From Melioribacter sp. (lineage in GTDB: Bacteria; Bacteroidota; Ignavibacteria; Ignavibacteriales; Melioribacteraceae): a stretch of 50,577 nt of DNA. The DNA lies in contig VEPI01000134.1 in the NCBI GenBank assembly GCA_012026935.1, positions 1 through 50,577 of the forward strand, written 5' to 3'. Both the position numbers and the translations under genes were made by a program. Positions 20,397-27,576 of the stretch are shown here, one piece after another. Under the pieces are notes generated by a model. The model was not told the DNA's origin, made no database searches, and saw only the letters and a program-made list of their open reading frames with translations. The first letter of the stretch is position 1, and every line of letters starts with the position of its first letter.

Positions 20397-21203
20397 TTAA
20401 CGCGGTAATCTAATAGATATACCAAATCCGCCAAACCAATCTGATATATCACTATTCAAGGTCGTTCCGATAGAAAAATCAATTTGGACATTTTTTGTAT
20501 GAAGGTAGGTTAATCCGCAGTCAAAATTATTTGAAGGGATATAACCGTTTCTCATTGTTCCATATATTTCGAAAAAAGAATTCATTCTTTCACTTAATGA
20601 AATACCAATAGTTGTTGTATAACTATAAAAATATTTTCCAACATCGCTAACTTCTTCAGTCCCAAAATTTACGCCAAACGAAATCCTATCATTTATTTCC
20701 TGTTCAAGACAAAGTTTAATTTCCGGTTCAAATTTATCCTGTCTTAATTTTTCGTTTCCGAATGGAATAATACATTGTACTAATATTGCGGCATTTGTTA
20801 AAATTTTCTCGTCGGATCTAAATAGGAGTTTCGTACCTACAAAAATATTTTGCACTCCTTGTATTGTTGATTTTACATCATTTAAAAAATTCTGTCCATA
20901 AAAATATTCTCCTCCAAAGCGGAACTCAATATTTGAACTAACACCATATCTCAAAAGCGTACTGCCCAGAATAAGATTATCATTTTCAATATTTATGATT
21001 TCTTCAGAATATTTTTGTTGTTGATATAAAAACCCCATTTCTATTTGAATAAAATCTATTGGGACTATGCTTGTTGATTCAGTCTGATCGGGGCGATCAG
21101 TTACTAATTCTGGAATTTCTGACTGAGCAAAAAGACCGGAAGAGAATAAAATATTTATTAGTAATGTTATTGATAACAGAAATCCTTTTTTCAAATTACG
21201 CAA
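20397..21203 (-). CDS. Outer-membrane beta-barrel protein of the MetA/phenol-degradation-like family
   Basis: 268 residues with a clear signal peptide (basic MRNLKKG, hydrophobic core, cleavage near LFAQ). The mature start [16 protein letters not shown] is typical of PF13557-like barrels, followed by alternating beta-strand sequence ending in IRLPR. It is probably an outer-membrane channel; its substrate cannot be read from sequence. The start is TTG at 21203, supported by GGAG 8 nt upstream. It overlaps the end of the FeoB permease gene by 8 nt, so it is translated as part of the iron operon. This suggests, as inference, a role in bringing iron or another small solute across the outer membrane. 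Confidence 0.75.
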   Translation of the reverse strand: MRNLKKGFLLSITLLINILFSSGLFAQSEIPELVTDRPDQTESTSIVPIDFIQIEMGFLYQQQKYSEEIINIENDNLILGSTLLRYGVSSNIEFRFGGEYFYGQNFLNDVKSTIQGVQNIFVGTKLLFRSDEKILTNAAILVQCIIPFGNEKLRQDKFEPEIKLCLEQEINDRISFGVNFGTEEVSDVGKYFYSYTTTIGISLSERMNSFFEIYGTMRNGYIPSNNFDCGLTYLHTKNVQIDFSIGTTLNSDISDWFGGFGISIRLPR

Positions 21204-22614
21204 CGAATAATCTCCAAATTTGTGTTACAAAGAAACAGATCAACAAACCCATTACTATAGGAATGAATGTAGAAAGCATGGTCCATTTTACGTTCTTTGT
21301 CTCTTTATAAATTGTATATATAGTTGTTGAACACGGATTATGAAGTAAACTAAATAACATTAAATTAATTCCCGTTAATAATGTCCATCCTCCCGCATGT
21401 AAAATATTTGCTGTATCGCTAACGGAATCAAGTTCAAACATAACTCCGGCGCCGGCGCCCATTGCCATTTTTGTACTTAAGGCAGTAAGCATTAAAACAG
21501 TTGGAATAACAATTTCATTTGCAGGTATTGCTATTATATACGCAAGAATAATAACTCCATTCAAACCAATGAACAAAGCAAAAGGATCTACCGTATGAAT
21601 AAAATATTCTGCTAAACTCAATCCGCCAATTTGAATATTAGCAACTAACCAAATAACAACTCCTGCCGGTACTGCAAAAACCACAGCGCGCCATAATACA
21701 AAAATAGTTCTGTCAATAAGTGATGTATAAAGCGTTTGCAGCAATCTCGGTGGACGATAAGGAGGTAGTTCCAAACTAAAAGCAGATGCCTCTCCTTTAA
21801 GGACAGTTCTTGAAAGTCCCCAAGAAACAATTAAACTAAAAAGGACGCCAAGAATTGCAATTGTAACAACTGCAGCAGCAGAAGCTAAACCTGCAAGATA
21901 TGCCGGGACAGTCCCACCGATAAATATTGTAGCAATTAATATTTGTGTTGGCCATCTGCCGTTACAAAGCGAAAAATTGTTTGTGATGATAGCAATTAAT
22001 CTTTCGCGCGGACTGTCAATAATGCGTGTTGCAATTACTCCTGCGGCATTACAGCCAAAACCCATACTCATAGTTAATGCCTGTTTACCGTGTGCACCAA
22101 CTCTCCTGTAAAGATTATCCATATTGAAAGCAACCCGTGGCAGATAGCCGAAATCCTCAAGCAGCGTAAACATCGGGAAGAAAATTGCCATTGGAGGAAG
22201 CATTACACTTATAACCCATGCTGCTGCAAGATAAGCTCCATCAATTAATACACCGGTAATCCACCATGGTATTTGAATTGAGTTGAAAAAATTTTTCATT
22301 AGCGGGTGAAGCGTATCAACTAAAAGAGAGGCAATCCATCCGGATGGTACATTAGCGCCTACAATTGTAATCCAAAATACGACTGCAAGAAGTATAAACA
22401 TGATCGGGAAACCTGTCCATTTACCTGTTACGATCCGATCTATAAATCTATCAAGATCAAACTTTGATTTTTCTCCATCTTGAATCACAACTTTACTTGA
22501 AATCTCGGAAGCATCCTTATAAATAGATTCAAGAATCGAGTCGTGAAAATTCTCTCCAACTTCCCATCTCAATTTGTTGGCAGTTAATAATATTTCATCG
22601 GTATCGTTTTTCAC
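21196..22614 (-). CDS. feoB: FeoB ferrous iron permease, membrane (Gate) part encoded separately
   Basis: 472-residue membrane half of FeoB. A cytoplasmic lead (1-65, with [13 protein letters not shown] as after the GTPase in single-chain FeoB) is followed by two Gate domains and about nine to ten helices. Conserved motifs are [18 protein letters not shown] with Cys188, the [11 protein letters not shown] loop and the C-terminal [15 protein letters not shown]. The start is GTG at 22614 with AAAGGA upstream. The GTPase half is encoded 30 nt upstream in the same frame but separated by TAA and TGA stops, so the two halves are distinct proteins that should assemble into one Fe(II) transporter. Confidence 0.92.
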   Translation of the reverse strand: MKNDTDEILLTANKLRWEVGENFHDSILESIYKDASEISSKVVIQDGEKSKFDLDRFIDRIVTGKWTGFPIMFILLAVVFWITIVGANVPSGWIASLLVDTLHPLMKNFFNSIQIPWWITGVLIDGAYLAAAWVISVMLPPMAIFFPMFTLLEDFGYLPRVAFNMDNLYRRVGAHGKQALTMSMGFGCNAAGVIATRIIDSPRERLIAIITNNFSLCNGRWPTQILIATIFIGGTVPAYLAGLASAAAVVTIAILGVLFSLIVSWGLSRTVLKGEASAFSLELPPYRPPRLLQTLYTSLIDRTIFVLWRAVVFAVPAGVVIWLVANIQIGGLSLAEYFIHTVDPFALFIGLNGVIILAYIIAIPANEIVIPTVLMLTALSTKMAMGAGAGVMFELDSVSDTANILHAGGWTLLTGINLMLFSLLHNPCSTTIYTIYKETKNVKWTMLSTFIPIVMGLLICFFVTQIWRLFVA

Positions 22615-22644
22615 TTCTTTCCTTTCTCAAATTCGGCTTTGTAA

Positions 22645-23436
22645 TTACTCGCTAAAATTTTCTACAGGTCTTAAACTTCCGATTTCACCTGATCTGACTG
22701 CATCTATAACCTTTTGATCACCTTCCAACAAACGAAGTGCTATCCAACGTGTGTTGGGAAGATCGGGAAACGCAAAAGAAATTTTTTTATTAAGCTCATC
22801 AACAGCGCGGGAAACATTTTTTATTTCACTGCTAAGACGATGCGGTTTACAAATAAACTTTCCTGTTGCAACATCATGGATATTTTTTAACAGTTCCTGA
22901 ATACCAATACCTTGTCTTGCTGCTGTTGGCACAACCGGTATTCCAAGATTTCTTGATAACAACCGATCATCCACCTTGATCTTGTGCCGGGAAGCTTCAT
23001 CAATTAGATTAAGACATAAAACAGCACGGTCTGTTATTTCTAAAACTTGTAATACTAAATTCAAATTCCTTTCAAGTCTTGTTGCATCAACAACAATAAT
23101 CGTAACATCGGGCTGGCCAAAGAGAATAAAATCACGCGCAATTTCTTCGTCATCACTTGTGGAAAGAAGTGAATACGTACCGGGCAGATCAACAATTTTA
23201 AATCGTTTATCCGCATATAGAAATGCACCTTCAGCACGCCCTACTGTTTTACCCGGCCAATTTCCGGTATGCTGTTTTAATCCCGTTAGATTATTAAAGA
23301 CAGTGCTTTTTCCAGTATTAGGATTTCCTGCTAACGCAACAACATAATCAAAGTTGGACATATCAATCCCAAGTTTGACGAGATTTGCGAGGTTGTGTGC
23401 AGGACAGGTTGCACAGTTATTGTTTTCTAAGTTCAT
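22645..23436 (-). CDS. feoB: FeoB ferrous iron transporter, separate GTPase domain
   Basis: 263-residue soluble G domain of FeoB: G1 GNPNTGKST (37-45), G3 DLPGTYSL (83-90), G4 NLIDEA (142-147) and G5 TAARQGIG. A helical region (about 175-250) corresponds to the GDI domain. The N-terminus carries a CATCPAH cysteine pair that most FeoB proteins lack, possibly an iron or redox-sensing site. The ATG overlaps the upstream DtxR-FeoA stop (ATGA). It should associate with the membrane half at 21196-22614 to gate Fe(II) uptake. Confidence 0.92.
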   Translation of the reverse strand: MNLENNNCATCPAHNLANLVKLGIDMSNFDYVVALAGNPNTGKSTVFNNLTGLKQHTGNWPGKTVGRAEGAFLYADKRFKIVDLPGTYSLLSTSDDEEIARDFILFGQPDVTIIVVDATRLERNLNLVLQVLEITDRAVLCLNLIDEASRHKIKVDDRLLSRNLGIPVVPTAARQGIGIQELLKNIHDVATGKFICKPHRLSSEIKNVSRAVDELNKKISFAFPDLPNTRWIALRLLEGDQKVIDAVRSGEIGSLRPVENFSE

Positions 23437-24464
23437 GCTACTAATTTCCTATCAACACGTTTTACATAAATTAAATCAGATTGATTTTTTCTTAAGGCAA
23501 TTGTGGCGCCTCTAATTTCATAACCGGTTGGATCTCCGCTTAAACTTTTTAACTGTGCCCGCACAATGGTTCCGGGTACTATACCAAAATCCAGTAATCG
23601 TCTTCTCTGCTGACCGCGCATTGCTTTAGAAATGCCAACGACAATTGCTTCTTCATCTTGTTTCAGCGACGACAGTGTTTCAAATGATTCTTTTACCTTT
23701 TCTTTTTCAACAATCGGATAAACAGTAATGTTTGAGGCAAGAACAGGTGCCAATACACATTCTTCCCCGTCGGCTTCAAAACTTATTCTACCTTTCGCAT
23801 TTTCCAAAAGGTAGATCTGCATACCGGGATAAAGTTTTAATGCCGATAGCTGCGCATAAACTTCTTTCGGCTCATCTTCAATATGAATTATAGTTGCAAA
23901 CTTTCCGCTTTCAAGATTGTTCAGTGTTAATCCTTTTCTAACCGGTATCTCCCCGCTTTCAGATGGAATCGGATCGCCGTGAGGATCAATTAATGGATTT
24001 CCTAATTGAGCGGCAAGTTTGTTTGTCTGCTCACGTGAAAGTTCATGCTCTTTTTCCTCTGCTATGACGTGCCAATCTGTTTCGCTCACACTTGTTTTTT
24101 CTGCAAGATATTTTTCCAATAATCTATGAACACGTATAACTCTAAGAGCATAAGATCTCCCTTCCGGTGTAAGAGTAATTTTATTTTCAACGTTAGAAAT
24201 CAAGTTCATGGCTTCAAGCATAGAAATAATATTTGCTGATCTTTCTCCGCTTATATATAAACTTCCGCTAATACTGTTAAGCGAACAATCTACACCTTTA
24301 TATTCACAATCGTATAAATGCTTAAGCGCATCTTCTATCAACTCCCGCGATCTGTCTTTTTTCATCTTCACTAATCTTGATACCAGTCCGCGCTGCGGCT
24401 TGAAAAGAAAGTACAACATTACCAGGATGAGAACTCCGATCAATAATGCAAGAAGCGGATCCAA
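23433..24464 (-). CDS. Membrane-anchored DtxR-type regulator fused to FeoA domains
   Basis: 343-residue fusion. A membrane helix (about 5-22) and basic stretch are followed by a DtxR-like winged helix (about 38-100) and the metal-binding/dimerisation region ([16 protein letters not shown] and DPHGDPIP, about 108-165). A diverged FeoA/SH3-like domain (about 175-250) and a canonical FeoA domain (about 262-340; [23 protein letters not shown]) end the protein. The start is TTG at 24464 with GAGG 7 nt upstream. It lies 15 nt after the soluble DtxR gene and overlaps feoB by 4 nt, so it supplies FeoA to the transporter. Whether the tethered winged helix still binds DNA is unknown; it may be an iron-sensing FeoA scaffold instead. 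CEYKGVDC adds a cysteine pair. Confidence 0.85.
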   Translation of the reverse strand: MDPLLALLIGVLILVMLYFLFKPQRGLVSRLVKMKKDRSRELIEDALKHLYDCEYKGVDCSLNSISGSLYISGERSANIISMLEAMNLISNVENKITLTPEGRSYALRVIRVHRLLEKYLAEKTSVSETDWHVIAEEKEHELSREQTNKLAAQLGNPLIDPHGDPIPSESGEIPVRKGLTLNNLESGKFATIIHIEDEPKEVYAQLSALKLYPGMQIYLLENAKGRISFEADGEECVLAPVLASNITVYPIVEKEKVKESFETLSSLKQDEEAIVVGISKAMRGQQRRRLLDFGIVPGTIVRAQLKSLSGDPTGYEIRGATIALRKNQSDLIYVKRVDRKLVA

Positions 24465-24479
24465 TTTAGTACCTCAATT

Positions 24480-25139
24480 TTATTTTAATATTTTTACAAA
24501 TATAGACTTAGAAATTTTTTCGCTAAGTGAATTCTTTTTATTATCTACCTTTACAACAACAGAATTATCGAACGACAGTTTATCTACCACTTCCAATTTA
24601 GAATTAAGCAGCAAATTATTTTTCGTTAGATAATTCATTAACTCAGTATTTTGGTCGTTAACACGGATTATCTGATAAGTGTTTCCAACTTGTACTTCAC
24701 TTAATGAAATTGATTTGGGAATTTTTGGAAACGTACCGTTCTTTTTAGGAATCGGTTCACCATGAGGATCAAAATCCGGGAAAGATAAATACTCATCAAT
24801 TTTATCTATCAAAGAATCGGATGAATGATGTTCTAATCTTTCAGCTTCGTCGTGGACTTCATTCCATGACATTCCCAATGCTTTTATTAAAAACGATTCC
24901 CATAAACGATGCCGCCTTAAGACTCTTAAAGCAATCTTCTCGCCTTCAGCCGTTAATTCCATACCTCGATATTTTTCGTAAGAGATCAATCCCTCTTGTG
25001 AAAGTTTTTTAGCCATATCGCTAATTGCCGCATTCGAAACTGAAAGCTTATTGGCAACTTTGGAAGTGCTGGCGTTCTCACCTATACGATTATGGAGAAA
25101 AATCGCCTTTAGATAATTCTCTTTTGAAATTGTAGACAT
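24480..25139 (-). CDS. DtxR/MntR-family metal-dependent repressor
   Basis: 219-residue regulator with an N-terminal winged helix (about 1-70; ASTSKVANKLSVSNAAISDM is the HTH) and a dimerisation/metal region (RRHRLWESFL, HDEAERLEHHSSD and DPHGEPIP, about 75-140). The C-terminal SH3/FeoA-like domain is at about 145-215. The His/Glu metal ligands of the family are visible. It heads the feo operon and is preceded by a 20-bp palindrome (25160-25179), so autoregulation and iron-dependent repression of feo are likely. Fe versus Mn specificity is inferred from the neighbours. No good Shine-Dalgarno is seen before the ATG. Confidence 0.92.
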   Translation of the reverse strand: MSTISKENYLKAIFLHNRIGENASTSKVANKLSVSNAAISDMAKKLSQEGLISYEKYRGMELTAEGEKIALRVLRRHRLWESFLIKALGMSWNEVHDEAERLEHHSSDSLIDKIDEYLSFPDFDPHGEPIPKKNGTFPKIPKSISLSEVQVGNTYQIIRVNDQNTELMNYLTKNNLLLNSKLEVVDKLSFDNSVVVKVDNKKNSLSEKISKSIFVKILK

Positions 25140-25157
25140 AATATTTTTTTGTTTGTA

Positions 25158-25179
25158 AAAAGTTAAGCATACTTAACTT
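25158..25179 (-). promoter_or_regulatory. Palindromic operator for the DtxR-type repressor, with overlapping -7-like box
   Basis: AAGTTAAG (25160-25167) and CTTAACTT (25172-25179) are perfect inverted arms around CATA, 21 nt upstream of the repressor start. On the minus strand TAACTTTT (25165 to 25158) is one base off TAnnTTTG, so a bound dimer would cover the promoter. The layout fits DtxR-family operators. Confidence 0.6.
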
Positions 25180-25279
25180 AATAATCAAGTGACCATAAAT
25201 ATTTATCTAATATACATTTTATTATGAAACCATCTATAAAGAAAAAATGTTAATTATATGTCAGTTGTATTAAAATTGC

Positions 25280-25287
25280 TATTTTTG
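25280..25287 (+). promoter_or_regulatory. Candidate -7 box for mrp
   Basis: TATTTTTG matches TAnnTTTG and lies 21 nt before the chosen mrp start. A clear -33 TTG at the expected distance is lacking. Confidence 0.3.
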
Positions 25288-25308
25288 AAACCAAATTTTG
25301 GAGAAATA

Positions 25309-26409
25309 ATGTTAACAAAAGAATCAGTCTTAAATGCGTTGAGTAAAGTAAACGATCCGGATTTGCATAAAGATCTTGTTACGCTTGGAATGATAAAAGA
25401 GATAAATATAAATGGAGAAAACGTTTCGGTAACAGTTGAATTGACGACACCTGCCTGTCCGCTAAAAGAAAGAATTGAACAGGATTGTGTGGACGCAATC
25501 AAAAAAGAAAATCCCTCAGCAGGAAAAATTTCCATTACTATGAACGCAAAGGTTCAACATAGCAAAAATCAAAGAATGAGCGAGATTTTACCCGGTGTAA
25601 AAAATACAATAGCAGTCGCAAGCGGAAAAGGCGGAGTAGGAAAAAGTACAGTTGCTGTAAATCTCGCTGTTGCTCTTGCGCTGGAAGGAGCTAAAGTTGG
25701 CTTGATTGACGCCGATATTTATGGCCCTAGTGTTCCTATGATGTTGGGAATAAACGGTAAACCAAAAATTTTTCAAGATACTGCTACGGCAAAAATGGTT
25801 CCTCTTGAAAATTATGGTGTAAAAGTAATGTCTATCGGATTCTTAATCGATGAAGATGCACCGGTTATTTGGCGTGGACCAATGGCAAGCGGAGCTATAA
25901 AACAATTTATGAGTGATGTACACTGGGATGAACTCGACTACTTGTTTTTTGATTTGCCCCCTGGAACGGGTGATATTCAACTTACACTTGTACAAACCAT
26001 TCCTCTCTCAGGTGCCGTTGTTGTTACTACTCCACAAGATGTTTCTATCATTGATGTAAAAAAAGCATTAAAAATGTTTCAACGCGTTAATGTACCTATA
26101 CTTGGCATTGTAGAAAATATGAGTTATTTTATTACACCCGATACAGGTAAACGATATGATATTTTTGGGACCGGTGGCGGTAAAAAACTAGCTGAGGAAT
26201 TATCAGTCCCGTTACTTGGTTCAATTCCGATCAATCAAGAAACTCGTGAAGGTGGAGATAAAGGTAAACCGATTGTTTTTAATAAACCGGATTCCGAACA
26301 ATCTAAAAAATTTTTAGAGATCAGCAGAAATATGGCCGCTGAAATTAGTAAAAATAATTACTCCTCCACTTCACCCAAAATTGAAATATCTTTGAATGAT
26401 GAAAATTAA
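25309..26409 (+). CDS. mrp: Mrp/ApbC-family Fe-S cluster carrier ATPase
   Basis: 366-residue P-loop ATPase that is expected to carry and deliver [4Fe-4S] clusters. An N-terminal DUF59/MIP18 domain (about 1-80; LSKVNDPDLHKDLVTLGMI, TPACPLKERIE) precedes the ATPase with the deviant Walker A ASGKGGVGKST (near 104-114), DADIYGPSVP and DLPPGTGD. The C-terminal CxxC that binds the cluster in many members (ENMSYF.CP.CG) is absent; here it reads ENMSYFITPDTG. I chose the ATG at 25309 because GGAG lies 5 nt upstream and the family N-terminus fits; an in-frame upstream ATG at 25258 adds only unrelated residues. A NifU-like gene follows by 12 nt, and the iron regulator is divergent. Confidence 0.92.
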   Translation: MLTKESVLNALSKVNDPDLHKDLVTLGMIKEININGENVSVTVELTTPACPLKERIEQDCVDAIKKENPSAGKISITMNAKVQHSKNQRMSEILPGVKNTIAVASGKGGVGKSTVAVNLAVALALEGAKVGLIDADIYGPSVPMMLGINGKPKIFQDTATAKMVPLENYGVKVMSIGFLIDEDAPVIWRGPMASGAIKQFMSDVHWDELDYLFFDLPPGTGDIQLTLVQTIPLSGAVVVTTPQDVSIIDVKKALKMFQRVNVPILGIVENMSYFITPDTGKRYDIFGTGGGKKLAEELSVPLLGSIPINQETREGGDKGKPIVFNKPDSEQSKKFLEISRNMAAEISKNNYSSTSPKIEISLNDEN

Positions 26410-26421
26410 AAGGAGTTTACG

Positions 26422-26658
26422 ATGAATGAAGTTCTTCACGAGAAAGTTGAAAAAGCGTTACAAACAATTCGTCCATATCTAAAAGCAGACGGCGGAGATG
26501 TTGAACTTGTACAAGTAACTAATGAAGGAATTGTTGAAGTTAAACTCACCGGTGCTTGTAGCGATTGCCCTATGTCTCAGATGACATTACGCGCAGGTGT
26601 TGAACGCGCCCTTATAAGAGAGGTACCTGGAATAAGAAGAGTTGAAGCTGTCAACTGA
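26422..26658 (+). CDS. NifU C-terminal-domain (Nfu-type) Fe-S scaffold
   Basis: 78-residue single Nfu domain. RPYLKADGGDVELV and the cluster-binding CSDCPMSQMTL (CxxC) are both intact. It probably binds an Fe-S cluster as a dimer and passes it to apo-proteins, working with the upstream Mrp; the genes are 12 nt apart. AAGGAG is a clear ribosome site. Its stop codon lies inside the following terminator hairpin. Confidence 0.92.
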   Translation: MNEVLHEKVEKALQTIRPYLKADGGDVELVQVTNEGIVEVKLTGACSDCPMSQMTLRAGVERALIREVPGIRRVEAVN

Positions 26659-26670
26659 CAGCTTTTTTTT
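26646..26670 (+). terminator. Terminator overlapping the nfu stop codon
   Basis: AGCTGTC (26646-26652), loop AACT, GACAGCT (26657-26663), then a run of T to 26670. The TGA stop (26656-26658) is within the hairpin. It separates the Fe-S genes from tpiA. Confidence 0.75.
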
Positions 26671-26691
26671 CGAATAAATTAAGGATCCATC

Positions 26692-27447
26692 ATGCGTAAA
26701 AAAGTAATTGCCGGAAATTGGAAAATGAACAACGATCTTCGTGGAACTGTAAGTCTAATTTCAGATCTAAAAAAAGAATTGAATGGAAAGAATGTTGAAG
26801 CTGAAGTAATTATTTGTCCGCCCTTTACAAGTTTGGAAACCGCATCAACTTTATTAAAAGATTCTGTAATTAAACTTGGTGCTCAAAATATGTATTTTGA
26901 AGAAAGCGGAGCTTTCACTGGCGAAGTATCTGGTGCTATGCTTAATAGTGTAGGATGCAAATATGTAATTCTTGGCCATTCGGAAAGAAGAACAATTTTT
27001 GCCGAAAGTGATCAAGTCATTAACAAGAAAATCAAATCAGCAATTAGGTTTGGATTAAAACCTATTTTTTGTATTGGTGAAACATTAGAAGAAAGAGAAA
27101 AAGGAATTACATTCAAAGTTGTTGAAACCCAGATTCAAAACGGATTAAAAGATTTAAGTGAAAATGATTTATCAAATTTAATAATAGCCTATGAACCAGT
27201 ATGGGCAATCGGTACAGGAAGAAATGCTACTCCTCAACAAGCTCAAGAGGTTCATCAGTTTATCCGCGGATTGATCTCCAAATTATACTCATCAAATTTC
27301 GCACGACAATTAGTTATTCAATACGGCGGAAGCGTAAAAGCAGATAATGCTAAAGAACTCCTTTCCCAGCCTGATATTGACGGCGCTTTGGTTGGAGGTG
27401 CGTGCTTAAAAGCAGATTCATTTATTAAAATCATTGAAGCAGCTTAA
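26692..27447 (+). CDS. tpiA: Triosephosphate isomerase
   Basis: Interconverts dihydroxyacetone phosphate and glyceraldehyde-3-phosphate. It has 251 residues, normal for the family. The N-terminal AGNWKMNN supplies Asn and Lys, GHSERR the catalytic His, YEPVWAIGTG the catalytic Glu and the start of the mobile lid, and YGGSVKADN with GALVGGACLK the phosphate site. AAGGA lies upstream of the ATG. It is a single-gene unit between two terminators. Confidence 0.97.
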   Translation: MRKKVIAGNWKMNNDLRGTVSLISDLKKELNGKNVEAEVIICPPFTSLETASTLLKDSVIKLGAQNMYFEESGAFTGEVSGAMLNSVGCKYVILGHSERRTIFAESDQVINKKIKSAIRFGLKPIFCIGETLEEREKGITFKVVETQIQNGLKDLSENDLSNLIIAYEPVWAIGTGRNATPQQAQEVHQFIRGLISKLYSSNFARQLVIQYGGSVKADNAKELLSQPDIDGALVGGACLKADSFIKIIEAA

Positions 27448-27478
27448 ACAATCTTGAATGCTTTGATTTTATTTCAAA

Positions 27479-27507
27479 ATAGGCTCAATTAGAACCTATA
27501 TTTTTAG
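27479..27507 (+). terminator. Probable terminator after tpiA
   Basis: ATAGG-TC (27479-27485) pairs with GA-CCTAT (27492-27499) with one internal mismatch and a 6-nt loop, followed by ATTTTTA. It is weaker than the other terminators of the window. Confidence 0.45.
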
Positions 27508-27515
27508 GATTTTTA

Positions 27516-27547
27516 TTGATACCCCCCCCTTCGATTTTGTATATTTG
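27516..27547 (+). promoter_or_regulatory. Bacteroidota-type promoter with a C8 tract in its spacer
   Basis: A TTG (27516-27518) is followed after 21 nt by TATATTTG (27540-27547), an exact TAnnTTTG, 29 nt before the ATG at 27577. The spacer contains eight consecutive C (27522-27529), out of keeping with the AT-rich surroundings. Confidence 0.5.
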
Positions 27548-27576
27548 TATGATTCTTTCGAAAAATTATTGGTAAT

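Noticed and set aside
21196-23436. feoB as a pseudogene broken by a frameshift or nonsense mutation
   Set aside because: Both halves are intact, in the same frame, separated by two stops with a new ribosome site and GTG start, so a genuine gene split is more likely.
24208-24633. 141-residue plus-strand ORF across the two DtxR-type genes
   Set aside because: Opposite strand to two well-supported overlapping-operon genes; no start signal or domain.
25258-25308. 17-residue N-terminal extension of Mrp
   Set aside because: No ribosome site for the upstream ATG, the residues do not resemble the family, and the -7 box at 25280 would lie inside it.
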